Counted from the stretch's first letter, positions 1 to 6,751 are shown. The stretch: 6,823 nucleotides of DNA from Bacillota bacterium (GCA_023457235.1 JAEWMK010000117.1:1-6823); one strand, 5' to 3'. The notes: generated from the letters alone by a model not told the origin. A program made the numbers and translations.

Positions 1-264
1 CTAATTCATTTATTAGAAAGCCGTTCTTTAGATATCAATACATTTACGAGTTCAAGTACAGTAACAAACTTTGTAGAACTTCTACAAGGGACTACAGGCT
101 GGCAGAAATGGCTCGAAAATATACAAATAGCTTGTATTGGACCAATTACAGAAAAGACTGCGATTGAAGCTGGAATCAATCCGCAAATTGTGGCAGCGAA
201 ATACACAGTTGCGGGTTTATTAGATGCAATCGTAAGTAAGTATAGGCAGGAGGAACCTAAATGA
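1..264 (+). CDS. hemD: Uroporphyrinogen-III synthase HemD, C-terminal part (5' end outside window)
   Basis: This is the last 87 codons of an open frame that enters from the left edge and ends with TGA at 262-264. The enzyme closes linear hydroxymethylbilane to uroporphyrinogen III, inverting ring D, in the cytoplasm. Two patches typical of the family's second half are visible: FTSSSTVTNF at residues 15-24 of the fragment and CIGPITEKTA at residues 45-54, followed by AKYTVAGLLDAI near the C-terminus. The family is usually about 250 residues, so roughly two thirds lie outside the window. The stop overlaps the hemB start as ATGA (261-264), a sign of translational coupling in one operon. Position directly before hemB matches the Bacillus hemAXCDBL order. 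The gene is cut by the window edge; nothing suggests it is broken. Confidence 0.93.
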   Translation, partial: LIHLLESRSLDINTFTSSSTVTNFVELLQGTTGWQKWLENIQIACIGPITEKTAIEAGINPQIVAAKYTVAGLLDAIVSKYRQEEPK

Positions 265-1244
265 AGGAACTAAATTTCAAACGTCACCGCCGTTTACGGG
301 CTAATGAAGGAATTCGATCAATCGTTCGAGAAACTCACTTAAGAAAAGAAGATCTTATTTATCCTATCTTTGTTATTGAAGGAACAAATGTCAAAAATGA
401 AGTTCCATCAATGCCCGGCGTTTTTCAGCTATCATTGGATAACCTTGATGAAGAAGTACAATCAGTTGTAGACCTTGGCATCCCATCGATTATTTTATTT
501 GGTATCCCTGCTGAAAAAGATGACGTTGGTACAGGAGCATACCACAATCATGGTATTGTTCAAGAAGCAACAAGACAAGTAAAAGAAAAGTATCCAGAAT
601 TAATCGTGATTGCAGATACATGCCTTTGTGAATTTACCGATCATGGTCATTGTGGTGTAATTGAAAATGGTGAAGTTCTTAATGATCCATCTCTGAAGCT
701 TTTGGCAAAAACAGCAGTAAGCCAGGCAAAAGCTGGAGCAGATATCATCGCACCATCCAATATGATGGATGGATTTGTAGCGGCTATTCGTAAAGGCTTG
801 GATGAAGCTGGTTTTGATCATATTCCAATTATGTCCTATGCAGTGAAATATGCATCCGCATATTACGGGCCGTTCCGTGATGCAGCTGGAAGTGCACCGC
901 AATTCGGCGACCGTAAATCGTATCAAATGGATCCGGCCAACCGCTTAGAAGCATTACGTGAGGCCCAGTCCGATATTGAAGAAGGGGCAGATTTCTTAAT
1001 GGTCAAGCCAGCCCTGTCTTATTTAGATGTTATGCGTGAAGTGAAAGACCGTTTCAATGCTCCAATGGTCGCTTATAATGTAAGTGGCGAATATTCAATG
1101 ATCAAAGCGGCTGCTCTGAACGGCTGGGTTGATGAAAAGAAAATTGTGCTTGAATCACTAATAAGTATGAAACGTGCAGGTGCAGATCTTATTATTACAT
1201 ATTTTGCAAAAGATGTTGCAGCCTGGTTGATCGAAGAGAAGTAG
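261..1244 (+). CDS. hemB: Delta-aminolevulinic acid dehydratase (porphobilinogen synthase) HemB
   Basis: Condenses two 5-aminolevulinate molecules into porphobilinogen in the cytoplasm. It has 327 residues, the normal family length. The two active-site lysines are visible: K196 in SYAVKYASAYYGPFRDA and K249 in LMVKPALSYLD. K249 is the Schiff-base lysine by family knowledge. Cysteines 121, 123 and 131 in DTCLCEFTDHGHCG form the zinc-binding pattern, so this is the Zn-dependent type rather than the Asp-rich Mg type. The start is supported by AGGAGGA at 248-254, six bases before the ATG, and by the ATGA overlap with the hemD stop. Only 12 bases separate it from hemL, so it is almost certainly co-transcribed with both neighbours. 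Nothing looks truncated or unusual. Confidence 0.98.
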   Translation: MKELNFKRHRRLRANEGIRSIVRETHLRKEDLIYPIFVIEGTNVKNEVPSMPGVFQLSLDNLDEEVQSVVDLGIPSIILFGIPAEKDDVGTGAYHNHGIVQEATRQVKEKYPELIVIADTCLCEFTDHGHCGVIENGEVLNDPSLKLLAKTAVSQAKAGADIIAPSNMMDGFVAAIRKGLDEAGFDHIPIMSYAVKYASAYYGPFRDAAGSAPQFGDRKSYQMDPANRLEALREAQSDIEEGADFLMVKPALSYLDVMREVKDRFNAPMVAYNVSGEYSMIKAAALNGWVDEKKIVLESLISMKRAGADLIITYFAKDVAAWLIEEK

Positions 1245-1256
1245 GAGTGATAAAAA

Positions 1257-2543
1257 ATGAGAAGCTTTGAAAAGTCAAAAGCAGCCTTTAGTGAAGCTGT
1301 ACGCATAATGCCCGGTGGCGTTAACAGTCCTGTTCGAGCATTTAAATCGGTGAACATGGAACCAATTTTCATGGAACGTGGAAAAGGCTCCAAATTATAT
1401 GATGTTGATGGAAACGAATATATTGACTATGTTCTTTCATGGGGACCTTTAATTCTTGGTCATGCCCATGATGAAGTGATCGAAGCATTAAAAAAAGCAA
1501 CTGAAAATGGTACCAGCTTCGGTGCTCCAACTGAGCTTGAGACGAAGGTTGCACAACTAGTTATTGACAGAGTGCCATCGATTGAAGTTGTACGTATGGT
1601 CAACTCTGGTACAGAGGCAACGATGAGTGCCCTTCGTCTAGCTCGCGGTTTTACAGGCCGAAATATCATTATGAAATTTGAAGGCTGTTACCATGGACAC
1701 GGAGATTCTTTATTAATTAAAGCAGGATCTGGTGTAGCCACATTAGGACTTCCAGACAGCCCGGGAGTACCAGAATCGATTGCCAAAAATACAATTACGG
1801 TTCCTTATAATGACCTTGATAGTGTTCGTCATGCCTTTGAACAATATGGCAAAGACATCGCCGCTATCATTGTCGAACCAGTAGCTGGAAATATGGGCTT
1901 CGTTAAGCCGCTTCCAGGATTTTTAGAAGGATTAAGAGAGATCACAACTGAATATGGTGCATTATTAATTTTTGATGAAGTAATGACTGGTTTCCGTGTC
2001 GGCTATAATTGTGCGCAAGGTCATTTTGGTGTAACACCTGATTTAACAACTCTCGGTAAAGTAATCGGCGGTGGTCTGCCTGTCGGAGCATTCGGAGGCA
2101 AGGCTGAAATTATGAACCAAATCGCTCCAGCTGGCCCAATTTATCAAGCTGGTACATTATCAGGAAATCCGCTTGCAATGACAGCAGGTTATGAAACATT
2201 GTCCCGTTTAACACCTGAAACGTACGATGAATTCGACAAAAAGGTTGATCGTTTATTAGAAGGATTAAAGCGTGCGGCTGAAAAATATGAGATTCCACAT
2301 CATTGTGACAGCGTTGGAGCTATGATGGGCTTCTTCTTCACAAATGAGAAGGTCGTTAACTTTGAAACAGCAAAAACTTCTGATCTGGATCTTTTTGCAA
2401 AATATTACCAAGAAATGATAGAGCAAGGTGTCTTTTTACCGCCATCTCAATTTGAAGCTTTATTCCTTTCAACTGCTCATTCCGATGAAGATATCGAAAA
2501 GACAATTGCAGCAGCAGAAGAGTCTTTCGCTAAATTAAAATAA
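1257..2543 (+). CDS. hemL: Glutamate-1-semialdehyde 2,1-aminomutase HemL
   Basis: A class-III, PLP-dependent aminotransferase-fold enzyme that converts glutamate-1-semialdehyde into 5-aminolevulinate in the C5 heme pathway. It has 428 residues, the usual length. The N-terminal MPGGVNSPVRAF signature is at 18-29, the VNSGTEAT cofactor-phosphate loop at 115-122, YHGHGD at 145-150, the DEV of FDEVMTGFR (D240, pyridine nitrogen contact) at 239-247, and the PLP Schiff-base lysine K268 in TTLGKVIGGGLPVGAFGG. The AGTLSGNPLAM motif is at 298-308. The start follows AGGAGTG at 1243-1249, which overlaps the hemB stop codon. Bacillus species can carry a second paralogue (GsaB); the position directly after hemB in the hem operon favours hemL. 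A strong terminator follows, making this the last gene of the operon. Confidence 0.97.
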   Translation: MRSFEKSKAAFSEAVRIMPGGVNSPVRAFKSVNMEPIFMERGKGSKLYDVDGNEYIDYVLSWGPLILGHAHDEVIEALKKATENGTSFGAPTELETKVAQLVIDRVPSIEVVRMVNSGTEATMSALRLARGFTGRNIIMKFEGCYHGHGDSLLIKAGSGVATLGLPDSPGVPESIAKNTITVPYNDLDSVRHAFEQYGKDIAAIIVEPVAGNMGFVKPLPGFLEGLREITTEYGALLIFDEVMTGFRVGYNCAQGHFGVTPDLTTLGKVIGGGLPVGAFGGKAEIMNQIAPAGPIYQAGTLSGNPLAMTAGYETLSRLTPETYDEFDKKVDRLLEGLKRAAEKYEIPHHCDSVGAMMGFFFTNEKVVNFETAKTSDLDLFAKYYQEMIEQGVFLPPSQFEALFLSTAHSDEDIEKTIAAAEESFAKLK

Positions 2544-2554
2544 AAACATTTTTT

Positions 2555-2584
2555 AACCCCCACCAACTTGGTGAGGGGTTTTTT
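2555..2584 (+). terminator. Intrinsic terminator of the hem operon
   Basis: A GC-rich hairpin lies 11 bases after the hemL stop. AACCCC (2555-2560) pairs with GGGGTT (2575-2580), and CACC (2561-2564) pairs with GGTG (2570-2573) around an AACTT loop, with one bulged A at 2574. A run of six T (2579-2584) follows directly. This is a classic Rho-independent terminator, and it separates the heme genes from the FAH-family gene. Confidence 0.93.
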
Positions 2585-2601
2585 ACGTTAATGAAAAAAT
2601 G

Positions 2602-2607
2602 TATAAT
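2602..2607 (+). promoter_or_regulatory. Probable -10 element of a promoter for the FAH-family gene
   Basis: A perfect TATAAT stands 18 bases after the hem terminator and 43 bases before the ATG of the next gene, in a very A/T-rich stretch. With a 17-base spacer the -35 position would be the terminator's T-run (2579-2584), which matches TTGACA at only two positions, so the -35 box is poor. Because the upstream terminator is strong, the downstream gene needs a promoter here. The call rests on position and the -10 box only. Confidence 0.42.
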
Positions 2608-2650
2608 AATTATTAATATTTAAAAAACAATATGGAGGTATGGTCTTACA

Positions 2651-3541
2651 ATGAAACTATTAACTTATCAAGAAGACGGTCAGTTAAAGCTTGGAATAAT
2701 AACAGATTCTGGTGTATTGGATGTTGAAAAAGCCGGTAATACATATGATCAATTAGTTCCAAAAACGATCGAAGAAGTCATAAATGAAGGTAAAAAACAC
2801 TTAGCTGTTTTGGATTCTTTAGTAAAAGCAGCGTTAGAAGAGGAAAACAGTTCTTTATTTTTAAACGAAGATGGTTTAACTTTTGGGCCTGCTGTACCGA
2901 AGCCTGGCAAAATAATTTGTGTTGGAGTGAACTATAAGGAGCACGCTATAGAATCTAATATAGATGTGCCTGAATATCCTTTGTTGTTTAGTAAATTTGA
3001 TAATACTGTTGCGGCCCATAATCAGGTTGTTGCGATACCGTCTGAATCAACAGAAACTGATTATGAGGCTGAACTAGTAATTGTAATTGGAAAAGAAGCA
3101 AGAAATGTATCAAAAGAAAAAGCCTTAGACTATGTATTTGGATATTGTAATGGCAATGACTTGTCGTCCCGCAATTTACAATTCCGTACGAACCAGTGGT
3201 TATTAGGAAAAACACCTGATGGTTTTGGTCCCACAGGTCCATATATAGTGACAAGTGAAGAAGTTGGCGATCCACATAAGTTACAAATCAAGTCATTTGT
3301 AAATGGAGAATTGCGTCAAAACTCCAATACTTCGTACATGATTTTTAAATGTGATGAGCTGATTAGCTATATTTCAAGCTATATGACATTGAACCCGGGG
3401 GATGTCATTTTTTCTGGAACTCCTGAGGGTGTAGCTTTAGGGTACCCTGTTGAAGAAAGAGAGAAATATTACTTAAAACAAGGTGATGAAGTAACGGTAG
3501 AAATTGAGAAGCTTGGAAAGTTAAAAAATATATTGAAATAG
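2651..3541 (+). CDS. Fumarylacetoacetate hydrolase (FAH) family enzyme, specific substrate unknown
   Basis: A 296-residue protein of the FAH / 2-hydroxyhepta-2,4-diene-1,7-dioate isomerase type. The family cleaves or tautomerises acylpyruvates and oxaloacetate-like compounds with a divalent metal. A small N-terminal domain (about 1-75) is followed by the catalytic fold beginning at KIICVGVNYKEHA (88-99), with H98 in the expected active-site position. The metal ligands are E139 and E141 (in YEAELVIVIG) and D170 (in NGNDLSSRNLQ). Then come GKTPDGFGPTGP at 186-197 and GDVIFSGTPEGVALG at 250-264. GGAGGT at 2634-2639 lies 11 bases before the ATG. Substrates in this family cannot be read from sequence; fumarylpyruvate, acylpyruvate or oxaloacetate are all possible. 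No aromatic-degradation gene is nearby. In B. subtilis no such gene lies between hemL and spoVID. No terminator follows, so transcripts may run into spoVID. Confidence 0.9.
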   Translation: MKLLTYQEDGQLKLGIITDSGVLDVEKAGNTYDQLVPKTIEEVINEGKKHLAVLDSLVKAALEEENSSLFLNEDGLTFGPAVPKPGKIICVGVNYKEHAIESNIDVPEYPLLFSKFDNTVAAHNQVVAIPSESTETDYEAELVIVIGKEARNVSKEKALDYVFGYCNGNDLSSRNLQFRTNQWLLGKTPDGFGPTGPYIVTSEEVGDPHKLQIKSFVNGELRQNSNTSYMIFKCDELISYISSYMTLNPGDVIFSGTPEGVALGYPVEEREKYYLKQGDEVTVEIEKLGKLKNILK

Positions 3542-3543
3542 TG

Positions 3544-3572
3544 GTATAAAAATGCCTGTCCCCACATAAATC
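3544..3572 (+). promoter_or_regulatory. Candidate sigma-E-like promoter upstream of spoVID
   Basis: In B. subtilis spoVID is transcribed by the mother-cell factor sigma-E. In the 121-base gap before spoVID the best match I see is GTATAAA (3544-3550) and CATAAATC (3565-3572). The two ATA cores are 17 bases apart, which is within the sigma-E spacing. Only the core positions match well (the -10 consensus is roughly CATACAAT), and the leader would be about 85 bases. I see no better sigma-E match in this gap. Confidence 0.25.
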
Positions 3573-3645
3573 TGTAATGTCATAGTAAAAATTGGATTCG
3601 AAAGGTGAAGTTGCTTTTTGCTTTTTGAATAACCTCTAAATATAG

Positions 3646-3655
3646 AAGGGGGAGG
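3646..3655 (+). promoter_or_regulatory. Ribosome binding site that fixes the TTG start of spoVID
   Basis: AAGGGGGAGG lies seven bases before the TTG at 3663. No ATG occurs in this frame until codon 94, and the peptide read from TTG begins with the conserved SpoVID N-terminus, so the TTG is the start. Confidence 0.85.
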
Positions 3656-3662
3656 ACGTTCA

Positions 3663-5165
3663 TTGACATTTAATCAAACATCTTCTATACGATTTTCTGT
3701 AGAAGAATCTGTATGGTTTAAAAAAGGACAGGAAGTTTCTGATTTAATTGGTATTTCATTAGAACCTGAAATCTCTGTACAAGAACATGACAATTATATA
3801 TCAATCCGTGGTGCATTAGTACTTTCTGGAGAATATCGTGCACAAACTCGGGATGGTGAGGACGAAATTAATTCACTTCGGGATTCCGCCATCTACAGAA
3901 CGATTGACGAAGTCACCAATACTGTTGACGGAAATCTCGCCATGAAGCACCGCTTTCCAATTGATATTACGATCCCGACTAATCGTATCCGCAGCCTAGA
4001 GGAAGTATATGTACTTGTGGAATCCTTTGATTATGAAATTCCTGAAACTGGTAGGCTTGAGTTAAAGGCAGACCTGTGCATTAGCGGGATTGCAAATGAG
4101 AGAGATGCTTCATTGGCTGACAAGAGGCGGAATTCTGCAGAGTACGAGGAACAAAGTGGTTACGAACCACAAGAGGTTCGTGGAAGCGCACAGGAAATTC
4201 CGTTGCCTATTGAAATTCCATTGGAGCAGGATATACGCGGAGAGCTAGGTATTCATCCGGATCAAGAGGTTCAAGCCGTTCAATCGATTAATGATGCCGA
4301 GGAGGATATAGAGGTTCGCCAGGCTTCTCTGAACGTACAGCCGGAAATACCTCAAACGCCCTCTTCAATCGAAGATGCAACAACTAACGACGGGCTCGGA
4401 AGTGCCTTTAGACAAAGAGTGTTTGATACTTTTAAAAAGACACAAATAGAAAGCGAAAAAGAAGAAGAGAATGCCTTCCCATCGTTTACTACAGAGGTTC
4501 GAAAACAAGTGGTTGAGAATGAGGCTACTGAGGAAGAAAATGCTGCTGAGGCGGCAGAGGTGCCAACAGCTGCAGAAAGAACAGAGGTTAATTTAACGCT
4601 TGTTTCCAATGGAGTGCCAAATCAGAACGATGCCGTGGATGTTGACCAAGTGGATGAACTTGAGTTAGCAGAGAGTCCAATCGTGGTTGAAGCAAACACA
4701 GAGGATGTTGAGGAAGCAGATGCAGTTGCTGAAGCTGCCGTTGAGGAAGCAGCAATCCCAGTGAATATTGTAGCAAAAAGGTCTCCGCAAATTGGTATGA
4801 AAGGCCGTTCGGAGCAGCAGGAACAAGGCTGGAATCCAAAAAGTCTATATGGAACACAGCAAGCAACCTATAATACTTCCGGAGCAAGAGAAAATATTGT
4901 AGAGGAAGTTGAAGCAGTACAGCCACAACGTTCAATGAGAACAGAAAATGCCTTATATTTAACAAAAATGCTTTCATCCGAAGGTGAAGAGGATTTTTCA
5001 AAATTAAGGCTTCGCATTGTCCAAAATGGCGAGACATTAGGAACAATTGCTGCAACCTATGATATTTCCACAACTCAACTAATCCGCTTGAACGGGTTGG
5101 ATGATGAAATTGTAAAAGAAGGGCAAATTCTTTATATCCCTGCCTATGCTGGAGTTGAAAAATAA
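3663..5165 (+). CDS. spoVID: Stage VI sporulation protein D (SpoVID), spore coat encasement protein
   Basis: A mother-cell protein that drives the coat to encase the forespore, working with SpoIVA and SafA. The N-terminal domain (about 8-145) carries the recognisable RFSVEESVWFKKGQEVSDL and FPIDITIPTNRI stretches. A long, low-complexity acidic linker follows (about 150-420), rich in Glu and Ala, including EEADAVAEAAVEEAA at 350-364. Near the end, ENALYLTKM (428-436) sits where B. subtilis SpoVID has its SpoIVA-interacting segment, followed by one LysM domain at about 449-494 (RIVQNGETLGTIAATYDIS, ending YIPAYAG). LysM domains bind glycan, and in B. subtilis this one is reported to sense lipid II. 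At 500 residues it is shorter than the roughly 575 of B. subtilis; the linker is the likely difference. There is no signal peptide or membrane segment, as expected for a mother-cell cytosolic protein. The start is TTG with a strong RBS. Confidence 0.95.
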   Translation: MTFNQTSSIRFSVEESVWFKKGQEVSDLIGISLEPEISVQEHDNYISIRGALVLSGEYRAQTRDGEDEINSLRDSAIYRTIDEVTNTVDGNLAMKHRFPIDITIPTNRIRSLEEVYVLVESFDYEIPETGRLELKADLCISGIANERDASLADKRRNSAEYEEQSGYEPQEVRGSAQEIPLPIEIPLEQDIRGELGIHPDQEVQAVQSINDAEEDIEVRQASLNVQPEIPQTPSSIEDATTNDGLGSAFRQRVFDTFKKTQIESEKEEENAFPSFTTEVRKQVVENEATEEENAAEAAEVPTAAERTEVNLTLVSNGVPNQNDAVDVDQVDELELAESPIVVEANTEDVEEADAVAEAAVEEAAIPVNIVAKRSPQIGMKGRSEQQEQGWNPKSLYGTQQATYNTSGARENIVEEVEAVQPQRSMRTENALYLTKMLSSEGEEDFSKLRLRIVQNGETLGTIAATYDISTTQLIRLNGLDDEIVKEGQILYIPAYAGVEK

Positions 5166-5166
5166 T

Positions 5167-5195
5167 GGGCTTCCATATGGGAGCCCTTATTTTTT
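5167..5195 (+). terminator. Terminator-like hairpin between spoVID and ysxE
   Basis: GGGCTTCC (5167-5174) pairs with GGGAGCCC (5179-5186) around an ATAT loop, with one T-G wobble, and is followed by TTATTTTTT-type sequence (5187-5195). The AATAA at 5161-5165 can extend the stem with TTATT. It begins one base after the spoVID stop. Only 42 bases remain before ysxE and I see no clear promoter there, so partial read-through is likely to be how ysxE is expressed. Confidence 0.82.
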
Positions 5196-5224
5196 ACTTA
5201 ATGAATATCATCATGGAATTCCGT

Positions 5225-5230
5225 GAGGTG
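5225..5230 (+). promoter_or_regulatory. Ribosome binding site that fixes the TTG start of ysxE
   Basis: GAGGTG lies seven bases before the TTG at 5238. The next in-frame ATG is codon 55, inside the kinase fold, so the TTG is the reasonable start. Confidence 0.75.
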
Positions 5231-5237
5231 ATTTTTA

Positions 5238-6368
5238 TTGAATCAACAAACACTTGAACCATATTTTAGAATATTAAAAAGGTACAGGTTGGAACCTGAT
5301 TTTGTCGAGGATTATGGGAAGATCAAAAAAGTCTACACAAAACAAGGAATTTTTGCATTAAAGGAAGTCAGATACTCGGAAGAGCAGCGAGATCAATTTA
5401 TGCAAACCGTTAATAGTTTACATGACAAGGGCTACCGCCATGTTGTTCCAATTTATTTTAGTTCCGATGGCAGGCATTTACAAATCGATAATAGCAGAGG
5501 CAGCGAATTTTATCTGATGCCATGGATTGAAAATGGGCAAGTACGAGCAGATGAACGGTTCGTGGATTTAATGAGGGAAGTGGCTAGAATCCACAAAGTT
5601 ACCGAGGTCACAGGGAAAGCAAATCACTCTTATTTTCAGCATTTTTACGAAAAATCAAAGGTAAATATCGATAAGCGCAAACTTGATTATGAACGATTTA
5701 TTGAAAAAAGTGAGCAGAAAATATATATGTCTCCTTTTGAATTATTGTATAGCACGCATTTTGTTCAATTAATGCGAATGGAGAATTATGCACTAAATAA
5801 CCTAGAAGACTGGTATGAAGCAACAAAAGAGAAAAACAAAGACCGCATTTCTATATGTCATGGCAATTTATCTCCTAATCACTTACTCTACGACGAAAGA
5901 GGGCACAGCTACCTCTTTAACTTTGACCGTACATTTACAGCATCTCCTATTTACGATCTACTTTATTTTTTTAGAAAGGCGCTTTACCGTTATCCGCAAA
6001 AAGCTGCTGAAGCCACAGGATGGTATAAGGAATACAGCCAACACCACCAACTTACTGCTGATGAACGATCATTATTATTTTACTATCTAACTCAAACAGA
6101 CAAAATTCACAGAATCATTCATCAATACCAAACAGATAGGTCCATTTCAGAAAAAAATATTGTTGTTAAGCTACAACGATCCATCTGGCAAATGCAAGCC
6201 GCCCACACAATGGTTATACAAATAAACGAAGGTATTCAACAGGAAAAGAACGAGGCTTTATTTGCGGGAAATAATGGAGCCTATGGTGGCGAAAGCAATA
6301 TAGGTAATGATGGCAGTGATAACTTTGAAGTTGGCGATAATAATGGTGGAACTGAAAACAGTTATTAG
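5238..6368 (+). CDS. ysxE: YsxE, CotS-family spore coat-associated kinase-fold protein, probably catalytically altered
   Basis: A 376-residue protein of the CotS/aminoglycoside-phosphotransferase-like fold. Its position after spoVID is that of ysxE in B. subtilis, whose product is spore coat-associated; the molecular function is not established. IFALKEVRYSEEQ (38-50) contains K42, placed like the ATP-binding lysine, and FYLMPWIENGQ (91-101) resembles the hinge. The catalytic-loop equivalent is ICHGNLSPNHLLYD (206-219), with HGN where active relatives have HGD. The DFG-like site reads LFNFDRT (226-232), with N228 where an aspartate is normal. Both changes suggest a pseudokinase. IYDLLYFFRKALYRYP (238-253) is typical of the family. 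The last 33 residues (344-376) are rich in Gly, Asn, Asp and Ser with few hydrophobic residues, look like a disordered tail, and make the protein longer than the roughly 344 of B. subtilis. The start is TTG. Confidence 0.88.
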   Translation: MNQQTLEPYFRILKRYRLEPDFVEDYGKIKKVYTKQGIFALKEVRYSEEQRDQFMQTVNSLHDKGYRHVVPIYFSSDGRHLQIDNSRGSEFYLMPWIENGQVRADERFVDLMREVARIHKVTEVTGKANHSYFQHFYEKSKVNIDKRKLDYERFIEKSEQKIYMSPFELLYSTHFVQLMRMENYALNNLEDWYEATKEKNKDRISICHGNLSPNHLLYDERGHSYLFNFDRTFTASPIYDLLYFFRKALYRYPQKAAEATGWYKEYSQHHQLTADERSLLFYYLTQTDKIHRIIHQYQTDRSISEKNIVVKLQRSIWQMQAAHTMVIQINEGIQQEKNEALFAGNNGAYGGESNIGNDGSDNFEVGDNNGGTENSY

Positions 6369-6437
6369 TGAATGGCAAAGCAATGTTTACGATGAAAGGC
6401 AGTAAAAACATGGAGACACCTCCACATAACATAGCGG

Positions 6438-6476
6438 AAAAGGGCTGACCCCTAGATTCATAGGGCCAGCCCTTTT
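6438..6476. terminator. Bidirectional terminator hairpin shared by ysxE and the convergent small gene
   Basis: AAAAGGGCTG (6438-6447) pairs perfectly with CAGCCCTTTT (6467-6476), and the inner CCCTA (6450-6454) pairs with TAGGG (6461-6465) around a six-base loop, with a small internal mismatch (AC against C). The flanking A and T runs give four U at the 3' end in either direction. It lies 69 bases after ysxE and touches the stop codon of the minus-strand gene at 6476-6478, so it can end both transcripts. Confidence 0.88.
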
Positions 6477-6664
6477 CATATCCATTCCAAATAAAAAGCA
6501 ACCAATGTTAAAACCAATATAGAAAGCAAAATGACATCAAAAGTCGTTGGGAGAAAAAGAGTTCGAATTGCTTGGAAAATAACAAGTGGCAACATAATTT
6601 GTTCCAACACTAAAAGAAAATGACGACACCAGGGAGGAAGACGAAATCGATAAAATCTACTCAT
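6476..6664 (-). CDS. Small two-helix membrane protein of unknown function (62 residues)
   Basis: I do not recognise this protein by name. It reads from ATG at 6664 to TGA at 6478-6476 on the minus strand, convergent with ysxE. It is judged real, although short, for three reasons. AAAGGAGAT (plus-strand 6679-6671) lies six bases before the ATG. It sits in a gap between larger genes. It ends exactly at a bidirectional terminator. The protein has a short basic N-terminus (MSRFYRFRLPPWCRHF) and then two hydrophobic stretches, about 17-38 (LLVLEQIMLPLVIFQAIRTL) and about 43-60 (DVILLSILVLTLVAFYLE), joined by a tight LPTT turn. This predicts a hairpin in the membrane; the positive-inside rule would place the N-terminus in the cytoplasm. 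A possible sigma-E-like promoter lies upstream on its strand. It may be a lineage-conserved hypothetical gene between ysxE and valS. Confidence 0.72.
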   Translation of the reverse strand: MSRFYRFRLPPWCRHFLLVLEQIMLPLVIFQAIRTLFLPTTFDVILLSILVLTLVAFYLEWI

Positions 6665-6670
6665 GGAACG

Positions 6671-6679
6671 ATCTCCTTT
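6671..6679 (-). promoter_or_regulatory. Strong ribosome binding site of the small minus-strand gene
   Basis: The minus strand reads AAAGGAGAT, a near-perfect Shine-Dalgarno sequence, six bases before the ATG at 6664. This is the main evidence that the 62-codon frame is translated. Confidence 0.75.
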
Positions 6680-6751
6680 CTAAGTTGTTGAATGAAAGGT
6701 CGTTAAATAGTGTGTAGTATTACTATATGAAGGGAATTTGAATAATGTGTT

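Noticed and set aside
600..926. 108-codon minus-strand frame inside hemB
   Set aside because: Lies wholly opposite a well-conserved enzyme gene, has a Cys/His/Ile-rich composition typical of a shadow frame, and resembles no family I know.
3611..3646. TTGCTT, 17 bases, TATAGA as a vegetative promoter for spoVID
   Set aside because: Spacing is ideal, but transcription would begin inside the ribosome binding site (about 3653), leaving no usable leader; the boxes are also weak.
4588..5073. 161-codon minus-strand frame inside spoVID
   Set aside because: Its Leu/Gln-rich sequence is the complement of the repetitive Glu/Ala codons of the SpoVID linker; it arises from composition and has no supporting context.
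5815..6090. 91-codon plus-strand frame inside ysxE
   Set aside because: Overlaps the conserved catalytic-loop region of ysxE in another frame; the ysxE frame carries all recognisable motifs.
6392..6448. 18-codon plus-strand frame and small TGGAG/CTCCA inverted repeat after ysxE
   Set aside because: Too short, without a good ribosome binding site, and ends inside the terminator stem; the five-base repeat is likely chance.
6214..6501. 95-codon minus-strand frame over the 3' end of ysxE
   Set aside because: Runs through the terminator hairpin and the ysxE tail; the His/Tyr-rich sequence is the complement of the Asn/Gly codons and it overlaps the better supported 62-codon gene.
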